Positions 50,850-62,398 of a DNA stretch of 64,000 nt are shown here, one piece after another (the stretch's first letter is position 1; each line of letters starts with the position of its first letter). Origin of the DNA: Anadara kagoshimensis (lineage: Eukaryota > Mollusca > Bivalvia > Arcoida > Arcidae); the NCBI GenBank assembly GCA_021292105.1, contig CM037874.1:6990178-7054177 (forward strand), given 5' to 3'. The position numbers and the translations under genes were made by a program. The notes under the pieces were generated by a model. It did not search any database. It was not told the DNA's origin and saw nothing but the letters and a program-made list of their open reading frames with translations.

Positions 50850-51092
50850 TCATTTTAAAGTTAAAGTATTAAGGATTCTGAAATTTACAATGTATGTATA
50901 CAGAATGTGTCTTGACATTGACGTTGACGCTATGGGGATGTAGAAAAAACCAGGCAAATGGCGGGCCCTGTTGCGCATATGACGTAAAACGTCACCAAGG
51001 ACATCACTTCTCGTGTAAACATCGTCATTCTCGCCATGTAAAATCACCGTAGTGCTAACATTTAATGCTTTATGACAATCTCGGATACGCAT
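50850..51092 (-). CDS. Unrecognised short ORF, higher GC than surroundings
   Basis: 80 codons starting MRIRDCHKALNVSTTVILHG and continuing ENDDVYTRSDVLGDVLRHMR. The 5' two-thirds is visibly less AT-rich than its flanks and has a varied, protein-like composition, but there is no clear splice site, signal peptide or domain. It could be an exon of the minus-strand gene, an old retrocopy or chance. Confidence 0.25.
   Translation of the reverse strand: MRIRDCHKALNVSTTVILHGENDDVYTRSDVLGDVLRHMRNRARHLPGFFYIPIASTSMSRHILYTYIVNFRILNTLTLK
50980..50994. promoter_or_regulatory. Palindromic pair of CRE half-sites
   Basis: TGACGTAAAACGTCA is a perfect inverted repeat of TGACGT with a 3-bp spacer. CREB/ATF-type binding is possible; no adjacent promoter is established. 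Confidence 0.3.
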
Positions 51093-51480
51093 ACAGATTT
51101 TCAGTCACGTCTAAGTACAAGTAAGTGAATAATAGATGTATTTGATTTTCTATGAAAAAAGGTGTAATTTCACTGCCACAAACAGACTGGCTCTGACAGC
51201 AATTTTAAAAAAAATAAGCAAAGGATTTGAAAGGCATTGGATTTTTTAAAATAAAAAACATCTTTATGTTAGTTATATGCCAACCACTTTTTTTTACTTT
51301 ACAAAACAATATATATATATATATATTATATATATAATATCATACAATATATTTTACCACATCATGATTAGAAACACATTGTAATACCTCGTCAATAGTT
51401 AGTTATAAGAACTACAGACAGACCAGGAGATTTGTCTAAGCTCTGTTCTAATATGTAATAATGTCTCATCATACAAGTAA

Positions 51481-51703
51481 AGACAAACAACATTGACCTG
51501 CCCGCTTGACCTTTCATTATGAGTTTTCATTAAGGAGGATCCACAAAACACATGGGTAGTGTTTGGATTCGTATATTATACATACTCAATGCACGTGTTT
51601 ACTATGTATATCAAATAAACACACGTGCTCCATATGTATAAATGTACCTGTCCGTAATAAATACTGAAAGGTCAAGCGGACAGGTCAATGTTGTTTGCCT
51701 ATA
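51481..51703. mobile_element. MITE family A, copy 3
   Basis: AGACAAACAACATTGACCTG at the left, AGGTCAATGTTGTTTGCCTA at the right. Interior GGAGGATCCAC as in other copies. Confidence 0.85.
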
Positions 51704-52517
51704 CGGTTATATTGTAAGACCATTGTTATGGTATCGATTGCGTCTTCGTTACAGCATTAAGTCAGAAAATACCACAAGTCATGTTTTGTAAACACATTGT
51801 TAAGACCTCAAACAAAGTCTTTTCTATTGCTCACCTGAGTTGATGTTGTATGGAAATTAAAACAATATCTTAAACTTCATGATAATTATCATGATAATAG
51901 TAAATTGCATATCGGCCCGAGATGTCTGTGATGGTATTCCGTAAGATTTATCATTTAAAAGCAGAGCATGCGAGTATACACACAATCGGTGGTCCCAAGA
52001 AATGGCTATACCTAGATCCCAATATGTGTAACGCGTTGGAAAAAGTTAAGATTCATTGTAAAATTTTGAAATAAAATTACAAAAACTTAAAAATGTAAAA
52101 TTCATCTGTATTTTGTTCTTATTCTTTTCTTGTTTCAAACATGTTTCTTTGTGCATAAAATTAAATCTCCTTTATGAAATTATTAAATGTATGAATATGA
52201 AAAGATATAATTTACGTCAGTCTACAAAATTAAATAATGTTTTTGATGTTGTCCTTAACTTTTTTTGTTGCGTATATAAGAGAAGGCAGATATACATGGA
52301 GGGGAATGCTTGAATTAAAGCACACGCATAAAATATATTATTAATAAAAGTTAAAAATGTTGTATTGTTAAAGAAGACGTTTTCCGCTAGAAACAAACAC
52401 ATAAATAAGAGCCAACTAACCGCCCCGGCTTTATTGGAGATAACCATCTGGTCTGTCACTCTGGAATCTTAAACAAATCATTATTGCAGAATAATATATG
52501 TTTTACTGAACACTTAC
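51704..52517. other. Intron after gene 2 exon 1, non-coding
   Basis: Short ORFs at 52113 (+) and 52217 (-) unsupported. Confidence 0.5.
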
Positions 52518-53303
52518 CTTATTTCCCCAGTTTGAATAAATCCAATCTAAGAACTTATCAATTCCACCAAAGTGACGCTGGACTCTGGCCTGGTCCTCCA
52601 TTGCACTACATATTGAACAGTTACATTTGTCTGGGTTTACCGGTTTGGGATTTGGCGTCTTAACTCGACGCTTTTCTGCCCGGATGTACCTGCTTGGAAG
52701 CCTGGGTAATTTCGGAATGCTAGTATCCCCAAAACTGTCAATATATTCAGATGCTCCACATGAATCACTTAAGTGATGACCAGGTGACAAAGAGCGTACT
52801 GATACATTGTCTACTTCATCCACTTCCGGGGCGTCTACATCCGAATGAACATCTAGATCGTCCACCGATTTGTATAAAGTTGATCTACTCATGCTCATAT
52901 CATCGAATGTAACGTATCTTTTTAACGAATGAAATCCACTATCAGCGTCACTTCTAGAATATCGTCGACTCTTCAATGACGTCCTAGAGGGCGCTTTACT
53001 TCGCATATCGTCTGCATCCGACACTAACGTAGAAAGGTACAATGTGTTATATTCATCCGCTGGCACTACACTAAATGGTCTATTGATTCCATAAATATCA
53101 TAATTGTCGCGAACTCTTGCTTTCGGTAAAAGCATGATAGGTGATTTATCAATTGAAACAACCCTGTTAATATCCCTTTTTGACCTGTCTCTTATTTTCA
53201 AAATTGACAGTTTACTTCTGCTTTCTGATGAAAAACCAGATCTTAACCTTGGGTATTTCTCACTGAACATAGGCTCGGCCGACATGGACCTCGAACCCTT
53301 CAT
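52518..53303 (-). CDS. Gene 2 first coding exon: basic Ser-rich protein with CxCxxC motif
   Basis: Starts at ATG 53303 (context AAAATGA; the frame is open a further 22 codons upstream but only to a GTG). It encodes 262 residues and ends at a strong donor AAG|GTAAGT in phase 0. The N terminus is Ser/Arg/Met-rich (MKGSRSMSAEP), the middle is acidic-Ser (SRSDADSGFHS, VDDLDVHSDVDAPEVDEVD), followed by EKRRVKTPNPKPVN and CNCSIC (227-232), then an aromatic end (DKFLDWIYSNWGNK). CxCxxC may bind metal. RRVKTP resembles the RRVKSA motifs of gene 1, so both may belong to one protein. No family recognised. The next exon is uncertain (candidate at 41217-41322). Confidence 0.8.
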
Positions 53304-54175
53304 TTTAAACTTGTTTTCCTGTTTCCTCTGGTGCTTATGTATTGTGAGACATGTATTTGGTATAAACACGCGTTACTTGGATTTTAAAGAACAAAATAAT
53401 ATCATGTCGTTTGCATACTTATTCTGTTGCCAAATCACCTACTTGATGACGGGTCTCACAAGATTTTTAAGATGGACAACTTATGTCCCATCTTTAAGTA
53501 AATACTTCAAATAAAATATTCCAATCCTTCTGGACAACACTATAAATTAAAGGAATGATTGTATTCCTTTATATATTGTTTATCGTCTGCCATGACAAGA
53601 GAGCCAATCAGAACTATTTACATAAAACACTTTTTTAAATAAGCGGTTTATCTTGACAAATCTTATCGTCTAGAATTCGTTAGGAATCTATTTGATTTCA
53701 GGTATTATTTCTTAAAATGTCAATATTAAGAAAAACGAGCACCTGAATTAGACAAATCAATGTTTAATCAGATCGACAAACAGTTACAACCTTTCTCAAC
53801 TTGTCTGAATCCAATATATTTCTTCATTGTTTTTGAACCGTTGTTGAGGATTTGCGAATGATCCAAGTGAACTGAAAAAAACCTGAAATGACAACAGAGA
53901 CACTTTAAATGTACATATCGTATACATGTTATATAAATAAATGACACACGTGTATTTACCAATAAAACATTTAAATGACTACCAATTTGATCGTTCATTC
54001 TCCGTGTTTTATTATTTATGAAGTAAAAAAATCCGATACTTCAAATACTTAGGTTTTAAGGTGGTTCTGATATCTGAAGATGCGTTTTTCTATTTTCTTC
54101 ACAAATGAAACACATTAATTGGCGTCTGTCCGTTTTCTTCAGAAATAAACAATGTATTGTAGACTCAGTTAAGCA
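53304..54175. other. 5' flank of gene 2
   Basis: Expected promoter side of gene 2. No clear TATA box or CpG island. The plus-strand ORF 53104-53514 is a shadow of gene 2. Confidence 0.4.
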
Positions 54176-54353
54176 AGTCAAACCTGCCTTAAAGACAGTC
54201 TCTGTATAAGGGTCAACTGCTTTAAAAGGCCAGTAAAATTGCATCCCAATGCTCTTTAATAAAGTTATTTGAACCTGTATATAAAGGCAACCTACCCATA
54301 AGGGCCACTTCTATAGGTTCCCTTGGGTGGCTTTTATAGACAGGTTTGACTAT
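54176..54353. mobile_element. MITE family B, copy 6
   Basis: AGTCAAACCTGCCTTAAAGA at the left, TTCCCTTGGGTGGCTTTTAT and AGGTTTGACTAT at the right. Confidence 0.9.
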
Positions 54354-55169
54354 CTTAATTTCAACAAAAAGCTTTTACCGCTAGAAATTGCATTGTACAG
54401 GGTATTGCAGAACAATGGAAACGGTCAAGAAAAAATTCTTAACCGTCTTATTCTTCAACAGATATAGGCTGTAATTGTTTGTACAGATCCCCAAACGTCT
54501 GCTAATTATAAAGAATACTCGTTTTAGAATGATCCTAAAGGAACGAAAGCAATTGATTCAGTCTAGTATCTTCGAGGTCAATCTATGAATCCTTTATTTT
54601 ATTGAACATATTGGTGGCGGATTATATACATGTATATATAGTGCTGCCATAAAGAGATGATGGAGATCACCAACATAGAAGTCGGAGAGTGGATGTTAAG
54701 CTCAAACTGTACAGCACCATTTATGTAATACATATATGTCCGAACCGCAACACCCCCTTAGTATTGACCGTAAAGTATACTGTGAAGGTTTCATAAAGCA
54801 ATTTTGGAAATGAACGCCTTCAGACTTAAAACTTTACACAATGGCAACCAAAGCAAGTAAAGTGCCACCTTAAAAAGGAAATGAAACGGACACAATCTAC
54901 GATCGGAAACTAAGTGATATGGAAGTGTTATGCTCTTTATTGTAAAATATTACATGCTCTCGATTAATACTTACCAAACGTATAACAAATACAACATATA
55001 TTACCTGATGGTACTTAGGTAAAAAACTGTTTGTTTTCCCTCGAATTAATATGTCTAAATCCTTCATGATATCCTTAAGTCACGGAGTTTTTCTTGAGAC
55101 GTATAACGCATTTTTATCACAAATAACTCTACTTGTAAAATATTGACGTTTCTTCTAGAGAAATTGACT
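54354..55169. other. Non-coding
   Basis: Nothing recognised. Confidence 0.5.
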
Positions 55170-55336
55170 GATTTATAATATATCCTCACTTTTTAAAAAC
55201 ATCGTCCCGGATTTTTCGTTTAGTTATTTAAACAAACAACTAATAACTTTACTAATTTATCATGTATCCTTATTTTTTAAACATCGTCCCGGATTTTCGT
55301 TTTGGTAATTTAAACAAACAACTAATAACTTTTTAT
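55170..55336. repeat. About 80-bp direct duplication
   Basis: ACATCGTCCCGGATTTT and TTTAAACAAACAACTAATAA occur in both copies. Confidence 0.9.
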
Positions 55337-55378
55337 ACAGTGTGTATATATAATAGTAATGGAAAAAATAACAAATTC

Positions 55379-55510
55379 CCTTCTAATACCGTCACTGGTG
55401 AAATTAATTCATTCCTTTCTAATACTAGCACTGTTGAAATTAACTCATTACGTTCTAATGCCAGCACTGTTAAAATTAGCCTATTACTTTCTGGTAGTAG
55501 CACTGTTCCT
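55379..55510. repeat. About 39-bp tandem repeat, three to four diverged copies
   Basis: TTCTAATACTAGCACTGTTG-type units. Period near 13 codons keeps two plus frames open (55262-55576 and 55359-55649), so those ORFs are not credible genes. Confidence 0.8.
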
Positions 55511-56149
55511 TTTCATCGTCCTGATTTTGGTTTTAATTTTTCATCGTCCTGGTTTTCATTTTCGTCGACATTTTAACAAACGGCTTATTACTATGTGTGT
55601 GTTTATGTTTTATTACACATGTATATATAGAAATAACTTGAAGTTTTAACTCCAGCGACTTAAACCACATGTACAAAGGTTTATTAAGATTAACCCAGTA
55701 ATCCGGCCTTAAAACGCTAATTAAATAGGCCCAATACAGTCCTATACAGCAGTCCGGTCCTCTATGTAAGTCAATATTAACAGCCAATCGACGAGAGATT
55801 ACGCTCTTTTAAAGAACTGAACCTTCTCTTTGCAAACAAATTGTTCATTCATGAATGCCGTTATTATACTCAACATCAATCGTAACATTGGTAGTATCAG
55901 TAAGACATATGTTGAGGAATATATCGACCTTTAGGAAAAGTTTTAAATGACAATGTGAAAATATTTCAGTCAATTATTGATGTATTCATATTTAGTTGTT
56001 TGATGATATGCAATTTTTTTTTACTTTTTTATCGATTTTTAGATTTTGGCGTGTTTTAATTCTATCGATTTTCTTTTCAAATCGAAAATCAGAAGTAAGA
56101 AGAAAAGAGCAATACTAGCAGCTTCATTAGTACTTATTTATTTGGGTTG

Positions 56150-56318
56150 TTTGACGTGCTACGCCTGCCGTGACACGTCACGACTTTGGTTTTTAAGGTC
56201 TCTTCCTTCAAGGGACCGCCATGACTTTCCTGTCTGAAATGCCGAGTGCTTGGTGAAAGAACAGTCACTACCTATTTTCAAGTCTTGGTCAGACACAGCA
56301 TGGATTCGAACCCACGAC

Positions 56319-56320
<2 letters not shown>
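56150..56320 (-). mobile_element. SINE family I, copy 2 (tRNA-derived)
   Basis: The plus strand ends GGATTCGAACCCACGACCT, the complement of a tRNA T-arm with B box GGTTCGAATCC. The body has ATGCCGAGTGCTTGGTGAAA and TTTTCAAGTCTTGG. An adjacent (GA)n/(GT)n tract follows. Confidence 0.8.
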
Positions 56321-56373
<53 letters not shown>

Positions 56374-56391
56374 TGTGTGTGTGTGTGTGTG
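56321..56391. repeat. (GA)n(GT)n compound microsatellite
   Basis: GA units to 56371, then about ten GT units. Confidence 0.97.
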
Positions 56392-56877
56392 TTTTGTTAG
56401 TTACAATTTATGGTTGTTATTTTTGACGTATGGATCGGATTTTCTCACATACACAATGAAGTTCATTTGAAATATATATACAGATTAAAATCGATTTTAT
56501 ACAGTATTTATTTTATAGAACACCAGTACAGTACGGATTTCTGTCAGGTTTTATACTGTAATCTTGGTTTTATTGTTGTACATAATATTTAATTTTATCT
56601 TTGGGATAAAATATAAAAATGTATTACTCTGCAAATAACTATTTTTCACATAAGTTCGTGTTTGTTGCCATTTATCAATAAAATATAAAAACAGGAATGT
56701 CGATTCATTATTATTATATGTAGTACTTATTTCTGATTTTGCTTACTTTGTAAGAACATATACGGTTCTTGTCGAAACTCCAAAGAAGGCAGGTTTATAA
56801 TCATACAGTATTTGTATCATTTTTGATTGGATTCGTTCTGTTGTTGTATGTTCTTGTTGCCTTTTGATTTTAGCACT

Positions 56878-57080
56878 TGTACGATAGCTCATTTGGTAGA
56901 AAGCCCGCTTCATAAGTGGATGTCGTGAGTCAAGACTTGAAAATAGGTTGTGCCTGTTCGCCAAGCATTTGGTATTGACGTCCTTCGGAATATACCCGAG
57001 AAACTGATATCCCGTGCCACGACAGTCGCGACACGTTAAAGAACTAGTACTCTCTCTGCGCATCGCCCTGAGTGCATTAC
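56878..57080 (+). mobile_element. SINE family I, copy 3 (tRNA-derived)
   Basis: Starts with tRNA-like GATAGCTCATTTGGTAGAAA (A box), then TGTCGTGAGTCAAGACTTGA, followed by the same body in inverse sense to copies 1 and 2 (CGCCAAGCATTTGGTATT) and a tail GCGACACGTTAAAGAACTAG. It is in inverted orientation to copy 2, 550 bp away. Confidence 0.75.
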
Positions 57081-57489
57081 GAAGGTAAAACAAAATCTGT
57101 CATTTAACCTTTAGCTGGTGATGCCTCAATACAAACGAAATACTAGGACGTAAAAAGCACATTCAATTAATTAAGCAACAACTATTCAGCAATATTTTTT
57201 AAATATTTGATTTTCAATATGTTTAAAAGGAAAGTACGGATAACTGAAACAGTCAGATCTGATATAAACTTGTTTTTGAAACGATTTCTGTTTTAAACAT
57301 TACCTTCAAACTACCATAATAGATAATCGTTAACATTGATTTAAAATGACTCAGGATTTGGTGTAGAAAATCAAAATTGTCTTATTAACGTACATGCATG
57401 CGAGAGAGACATGTTGGTTATTGACAGCCGAGACTAATGAAGTCCCTTAAAAGTTTTATGGCCGTCATCACGATATTGATGATAAGTAT
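57081..57489. other. Non-coding
   Basis: Nothing recognised. Confidence 0.5.
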
Positions 57490-57715
57490 GGTGCCCAGGA
57501 ATAACCTGGGTATATTTGGTGTCCCATAGTTCCATATTCCTTTCACCTCCAATGGCGATTATACATATGACGGCGTGTGCTTACCCTTCCGGAGTACCCG
57601 GTCTCACTTAGTAAAGTTCACGTGTTTGACTCAATTTGTCAGTGTCAAAGTTTTTACTTTGCTTTGGGATTGTGATTTAGACATCTAGTCTAATCGATTA
57701 GGATGTTTTCATTTG
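57490..57715 (-). mobile_element. Repeat family D, copy 3
   Basis: The plus strand has GGTGTCCCATAGTTCCATAT, CTTACCCTTCCGGAGTACCC and TGCTTTGGGATTGTGATTTA, the complement of family D. Confidence 0.85.
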
Positions 57716-57892
57716 ATAATAATATGTTCATAGAAACAGAGTGCAGTACATGTAGATTCCACAATCAAACTTATAGCAGTAAAATATCCACTAATACCAA
57801 AATACCAAAATATTTTAAAAAAAGAAAAAAAGAAGTATATAAGTTAATAATTAAGATTTAAATACACCGAAAAATACACACAAAGTACGTAC

Positions 57893-57912
57893 CTTTCCTG
57901 AACGGCCCCCAT
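57893..57912 (-). CDS. Candidate ATG-bearing first exon, weak
   Basis: The minus strand reads ATGGGGGCCGTTCAGGAAAG followed by donor GTACGT: M-G-A-V-Q-E then two bases. It ends in phase 2 and could, by phase alone, join the candidate exon at 35838. A possible alternative start for gene 1, or nothing. Confidence 0.25.
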
Positions 57913-58610
57913 GATTGCAATAATATCCGATAGAAGAAAATTAATAACACGGATCTTAAGATTAAATCGCCAATTACATAAAGTAAATATTTTGTTTAAA
58001 AGTTCCATAACCGAAAGGCAATTATAACAATTTTGACAAAAGATTTAAAAACTCAATCCAACATTGTTTCCATTACGGTTATTTATACAACGGGAAAACA
58101 TTCTTCTATGACACGAGTACTCATTATGTTGTCAAATAGGTTAGTGTTTTACATTATATTTCTTTAATGGAATCGAAAGTTAATGGGGGTTGTCCTGGAT
58201 AAAATCAGAAATACACAAATATTTGTGAAAAGTTATTTAATCGGTTTTTGGAACAATACAGTAAATATATATAGTTTTGAATGTCCGTTTATTAGTCCAG
58301 TTAAAATTCACGATTTCATTTTGACTTATTATAATTATACCAAAACTACATGTTATATCGCGACATGTAATTTCCACATTATACCATTTACGAGATACTG
58401 GAAGGGGTTACGTCATTCATTTTATTTTTTATAATTTCAACTTCCGCGAAAAAACTCCATTGTACCAGTACCCAATGACAACTCAACTGAACCCTATTAA
58501 GGTCTTCTGTAACTTAAATTTAACCTCTTTTGGCAATATTTTATGTTCTAAAATAAAAAAGTCTCAAACAGAAGTAATTTACAATATACGGTAGATCATG
58601 CAATAAGATT
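57913..58610. other. Non-coding
   Basis: ORF 58183-58434 (+) has AT-driven composition and no support. Confidence 0.5.
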
Positions 58611-58707
58611 AGTGATCTTCAAAATATCACCTTGAATTCATGAATATCTTGAAACTTTATCAAATTATTCATATTTAAAATTTGCCAGTTTTAAGTTAAG
58701 GATAATC
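58611..58707. mobile_element. MITE family C, partial copy 6
   Basis: GTGATCTTCAAAATATCACC, TGAATATCTTGAAA and AAATTTGCCAGTTTTAAGTT match the right half of family C. Confidence 0.65.
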
Positions 58708-59244
58708 AGGTGCACAGGAAGTAGTTTTTTGTCTGATCTGAGATAATTTCCCCAGATAAAAGACAATTGGCAAATAAAGTATTCCGGAATCGCTCGCCAT
58801 ATCTCATGTTTTCAACTTTTATTTTTGATTATTTTCATTTTCATCATAAGTACATCATGAATATAGCGAGAATCAAGTGTAGCAAAGAGGCCGAACAATA
58901 TTGTAATTTCTGTTTTCTTTCCTGTTCTCCCCACACTTTGTCTGGGGAGATTTAGTCTTCAGATCCATATTTACTTGCTAGAAATATTGGACACGTGTTT
59001 CCGTTATTATAAATTGCATTTTCCCCAGCCGTAAAGATCCGTACTGAGTATACAGCTAAACGTAGTTTTAAATTGCTTAAGCGCATTCTTGTACCAAGGA
59101 TAACATGAAAAACACACAAACTTGCCCACCACTCAACCTTGTGCCATGTTTTGGTTAATTTTGCATTAGCAATTTAGATTTTTCTACGAAACATTGACAC
59201 CAGTTACGTTACGAGCTATAAGGTAACTTTATTAATTATGTCAA

Positions 59245-59279
59245 TGACGTCACTTGCATTCGAATACACGAGTGACGTA
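59245..59279. promoter_or_regulatory. CRE palindrome with nearby half-site
   Basis: TGACGTCA at 59245-59252 is the full cAMP-response element; GTGACGTAA at 59272 is a second half-site. No associated promoter is visible. Confidence 0.25.
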
Positions 59280-59313
59280 ATTTCTTTTGCTATTTCCGTG
59301 ACTGAACATAAAG

Positions 59314-59698
59314 GTTGGTTGGTTGGTTGAATGTTGCTTAACATCGCATCAGCAATTTTCCAGCTATTCGCGACGAGAACTATTTAATTAATCTCTATGG
59401 ATTAATCTATGAACAATTTTTGTGTATGCATGTGAAGTGCGAGTGTGTTGTATGGTCTGCCTTGTACTAGCGCGCACTCAGGGCGACTTTACCGTGCTAG
59501 CTCACAGAGTCAGTACGCCGCAGACAAGCGTACCACTCCCCCAGTCCATTATACTGATACCAGGTGAATCAGTAAAGGCCAGCGGTAAGGAAAATTCACT
59601 TTCCCACATATGGTCCGAGCGGGACTCGAACTCACAGCGGTGAGAGACCCTGGATTTGAAGACTAACGTCTTATCCATTAGGCCACCGCGCCCTCTTC
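59314..59698 (-). mobile_element. Full-length tRNA-derived SINE with target duplication
   Basis: On the minus strand it starts GAGGGCGCGGTGGCCTAATG (A-box region) with GTGAGTTCGAGTCCCGCTCG (B box), continues through a body and a conserved 3' region (AGTTCTCGTCGCGAATAGCT, GATGTTAAGCAACATTCAAC) and ends in CCAACC repeats. The 12-bp sequence CTGAACATAAAG flanks it at 59302-59313 and 59699-59710, a clean target duplication. The ORFs at 59422 and 59502 are translations of the SINE. Confidence 0.9.
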
Positions 59699-59710
59699 TG
59701 AACATAAAGG

Positions 59711-61039
59711 GAGTTCGCGAAAGCAATACTACTTTAATAATAATACCCTAAAAGATTTAAAACTATAGTCATTAAACTATTTAACTTGCTAGTGTGTTAT
59801 GATAAAGGTTTTTGCACGACAGTAGAAGTTATTAAGCATAAATGTCATTTCTAAACAGTAATGGCTAGTTAAAACAAAATTAGTATATATAATTGTCTAA
59901 AACAGAAAAAAATGCTGATCAATACGACCTCAAGCAGTCTAGAACCAGAAAACTAACAAGTTTGTAATGCTTTTTATATAATGCAGAAAAATAATTGCCT
60001 ATAAAGTCTTCAAGGCATCCAGAAGGTAGTCGCCCAAAGCACCATAAGCTCAACCATTTGGTTGCTTAGTGAAAAATTGCATCTTTTGTATGTGTGACCT
60101 AATTCAGTTGATTTTTTTATAATTATGATGAAACTGGTAAATAAAGTAGTCTTCAACACAACAATCTGTCTTTATATTGATATCGTGAAACAACAATGAA
60201 TTAACTATATTTTATTTGTATTTCCATCTTCCATTTGGTTTAGCTAACCAAGCAGCATTTTTTTGTATTTCCACCTACCATTTGGTTTAGCTAATCTAGC
60301 AAAAATCAACAACCAGGTCCTAGTAGCCAAAAGCTTCACTGGTCGACAACAATATTAGTACAAAATATCAATATAAACAATGTACAGTTATTAAATTATA
60401 ATAACTTTAAAACAATGAGCTAAAAGATGAATATCTACTTACCTATGGTATACACGGAAGCAGTATTCATTAATTAATTAATTACACTTATTGTTTTGAA
60501 ATACTAATCCAATGTCTACAGCTAGAACATTTATTGTCTATATTTACTGCTAGTTAAAAGTAAAATCCTCAAAATACTAAGGTACGCATGTATACTCTCA
60601 TATGCAAATTATTTCCTTAGCTAGACTTGGTTAAAGATATTTTGGTTCTTTGGATGTTTTTAACCCCTTGAAAAATTTCGATTAAATTCTGTATCAAACA
60701 CTACTGATGAGGAATTGTATTCTGACACTACCATGTAGTTCTGTAAAATTAACAATTTTAAGAATTATATGCAATTATCTCGTTTTATTACAAAGATATA
60801 AGGACCACATTCAAACCACATTGATTTCGTCTAATTCGGGTTGTTTATTTTATTTGGTTCTACACGGTCAGAGTTAGCTTATTGTTTTTTCCCCAAGCTT
60901 TTGGTCTTGTTTTCGGTTTAGTACACGGAGGTGTTTAGATATACCATTATTATTTATTTTAACACTGCTTAATTTGCATCTTTTCGACACAACCGGTTTT
61001 TATCAGTTTAGCATAAGTTTTATTAACTATTTTATTATT
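59711..61039. other. Non-coding
   Basis: One small duplication at 60212-60300 (CCATTTGGTTTAGCTAA twice, about 50 bp apart). Nothing else recognised. Confidence 0.5.
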
Positions 61040-61290
61040 TTTATCAAATAAAAACAAGCATACTTATCCATGTCTGAATCACAACTCAGAAGCAAAGTAA
61101 AAACTTTGGAACCTGCAAGTAAGGTTAGACACGTAACTTCAACAGGGAAGTGAAACCGGGTGCTCCGGAAGGGTAAGAACCTCCTGTTTGGCTAGCTACA
61201 CCCGCCATGTGTTATCAAAATTGTGTGGAAGGAACATGGAACTATGGCACGTCAAATGTACCCAGGACAATCCTGGGCACAGAGGCATCA
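61040..61290 (+). mobile_element. Repeat family D, copy 4
   Basis: ACTTATCCATGTCTGAATCA, ACCGGGTGCTCCGGAAGGGT, AGCTACACCCGCCATGTG and ACCCAGGACAATCCTGGGCA. The best preserved copy. Confidence 0.9.
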
Positions 61291-61554
61291 AACTTATCAA
61301 CAATACTGTGATATATTAATTTATTTGTTTTAGTAAAATACGTTTTATTAATACTAATGTATCCGTTGCATTATCTGGCCGCGAATATATGAAATAAAGC
61401 TGACGCGACTTAAAACAGTAATTCATTTACTCATTACATCTTCGGCAAAATCCAAGTTATTTGCTATGGACTGTACGATACACGGATCCTAATTTAATGT
61501 TGAATGTAATGACTTGCAATTTTGATTACATACGTTACAGGCGTAGCTAGCTTA

Positions 61555-61695
61555 ACAGGAGGTGCTTACCCTTCCTGAGCACCCGGCCTCACTACCCTGG
61601 TGGAACTTCACGTGTTAACCTAACTTGGCAGTTTAAAAGGTTTTAGTTTGCTTCTGGATTGTAATTCGGACGTGGATTAATATGATTGTTTTTGA
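61555..61695 (-). mobile_element. Repeat family D, copy 5 (inverted, partial)
   Basis: The plus strand reads GAGGTGCTTACCCTTCCTGA, GCACCCGGCCTCACTACC and TTAGTTTGCTTCTGGATTGT, the complement of family D, only 265 bp after copy 4. Confidence 0.85.
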
Positions 61696-61880
61696 CTTGC
61701 ATCCCTATGTTGCTTTAATCTTATTTAATAAATCCTTTCGCATGGAAACATTTGTCAATCTTAATCGACGACGACGACGATGATGAGGGTGTTGTTGTTG
61801 CTGCTGATGATGATAAATCAGTATAAAATATGCCATCAAAGATATTTAAGAAATAATCATGTTTACCCGTGGTATATTAT

Positions 61881-61980
61881 ATAAATAGTGCCCTTGGTTG
61901 AGGGAAATATCGGCGAGGGAGATAAACTTCTCAAGTGGAGACATTCCTCCATATTTGCCTCAACCTAGTTTACTATTTAC
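61881..61980. repeat. 100-nt hairpin with about 28-bp arms
   Basis: The left arm (TTGGTTGAGGGAAATAT, 61894-61910, extended outward by ATAAATAGT) pairs with the right arm (ATATTTGCCTCAACCTA, 61951-61967, extended by ACTATTTAC) around a 40-nt G/A-rich loop. Could be a miRNA-like precursor or a tiny palindromic MITE. Confidence 0.6.
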
Positions 61981-62177
61981 TTTATCATACCGAAAAAGTC
62001 TGAAAATCTCTGTTTAAAATACATTAAATTGCATAAATTTGAATTTATGATTCAATAGTTCAATTTGTTGTCAAAAATCATTCTTTTAATGTATTAATGA
62101 TAACATTCAAAATGGAATATGACAGTATGATGCTTTTTAGATTTACAGTTAATGATATGAGTTATAACACTGCGATA

Positions 62178-62398
62178 TATAGGCAAACAACATTGACCTG
62201 TTCGTTTGACCTGTTATTAGGAATATTCATTTAATTCATGGGTATCGTTAAGATACGCAGTTAATAATTGCTCATGGTTAGTCTTCTCATTATTGTAGAC
62301 AAAATAAAGGCGTGTGTTTCCTATACATAAATGTGCTCGTTCACTGTAAATATTTAGATTAAAGGTCAAGCGGACAGGTTAAACGTTGTTTGCTTATA
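62178..62398. mobile_element. MITE family A, copy 4
   Basis: TATAGGCAAACAACATTGAC at the left, AGGTCAAGCGGACAGGTTAA and GTTGTTTGCTTATA at the right. Confidence 0.85.

Noticed and set aside
53104..53514. 136-codon plus-strand ORF
   Set aside because: Lies antisense to gene 2 exon 1 and has no independent support.
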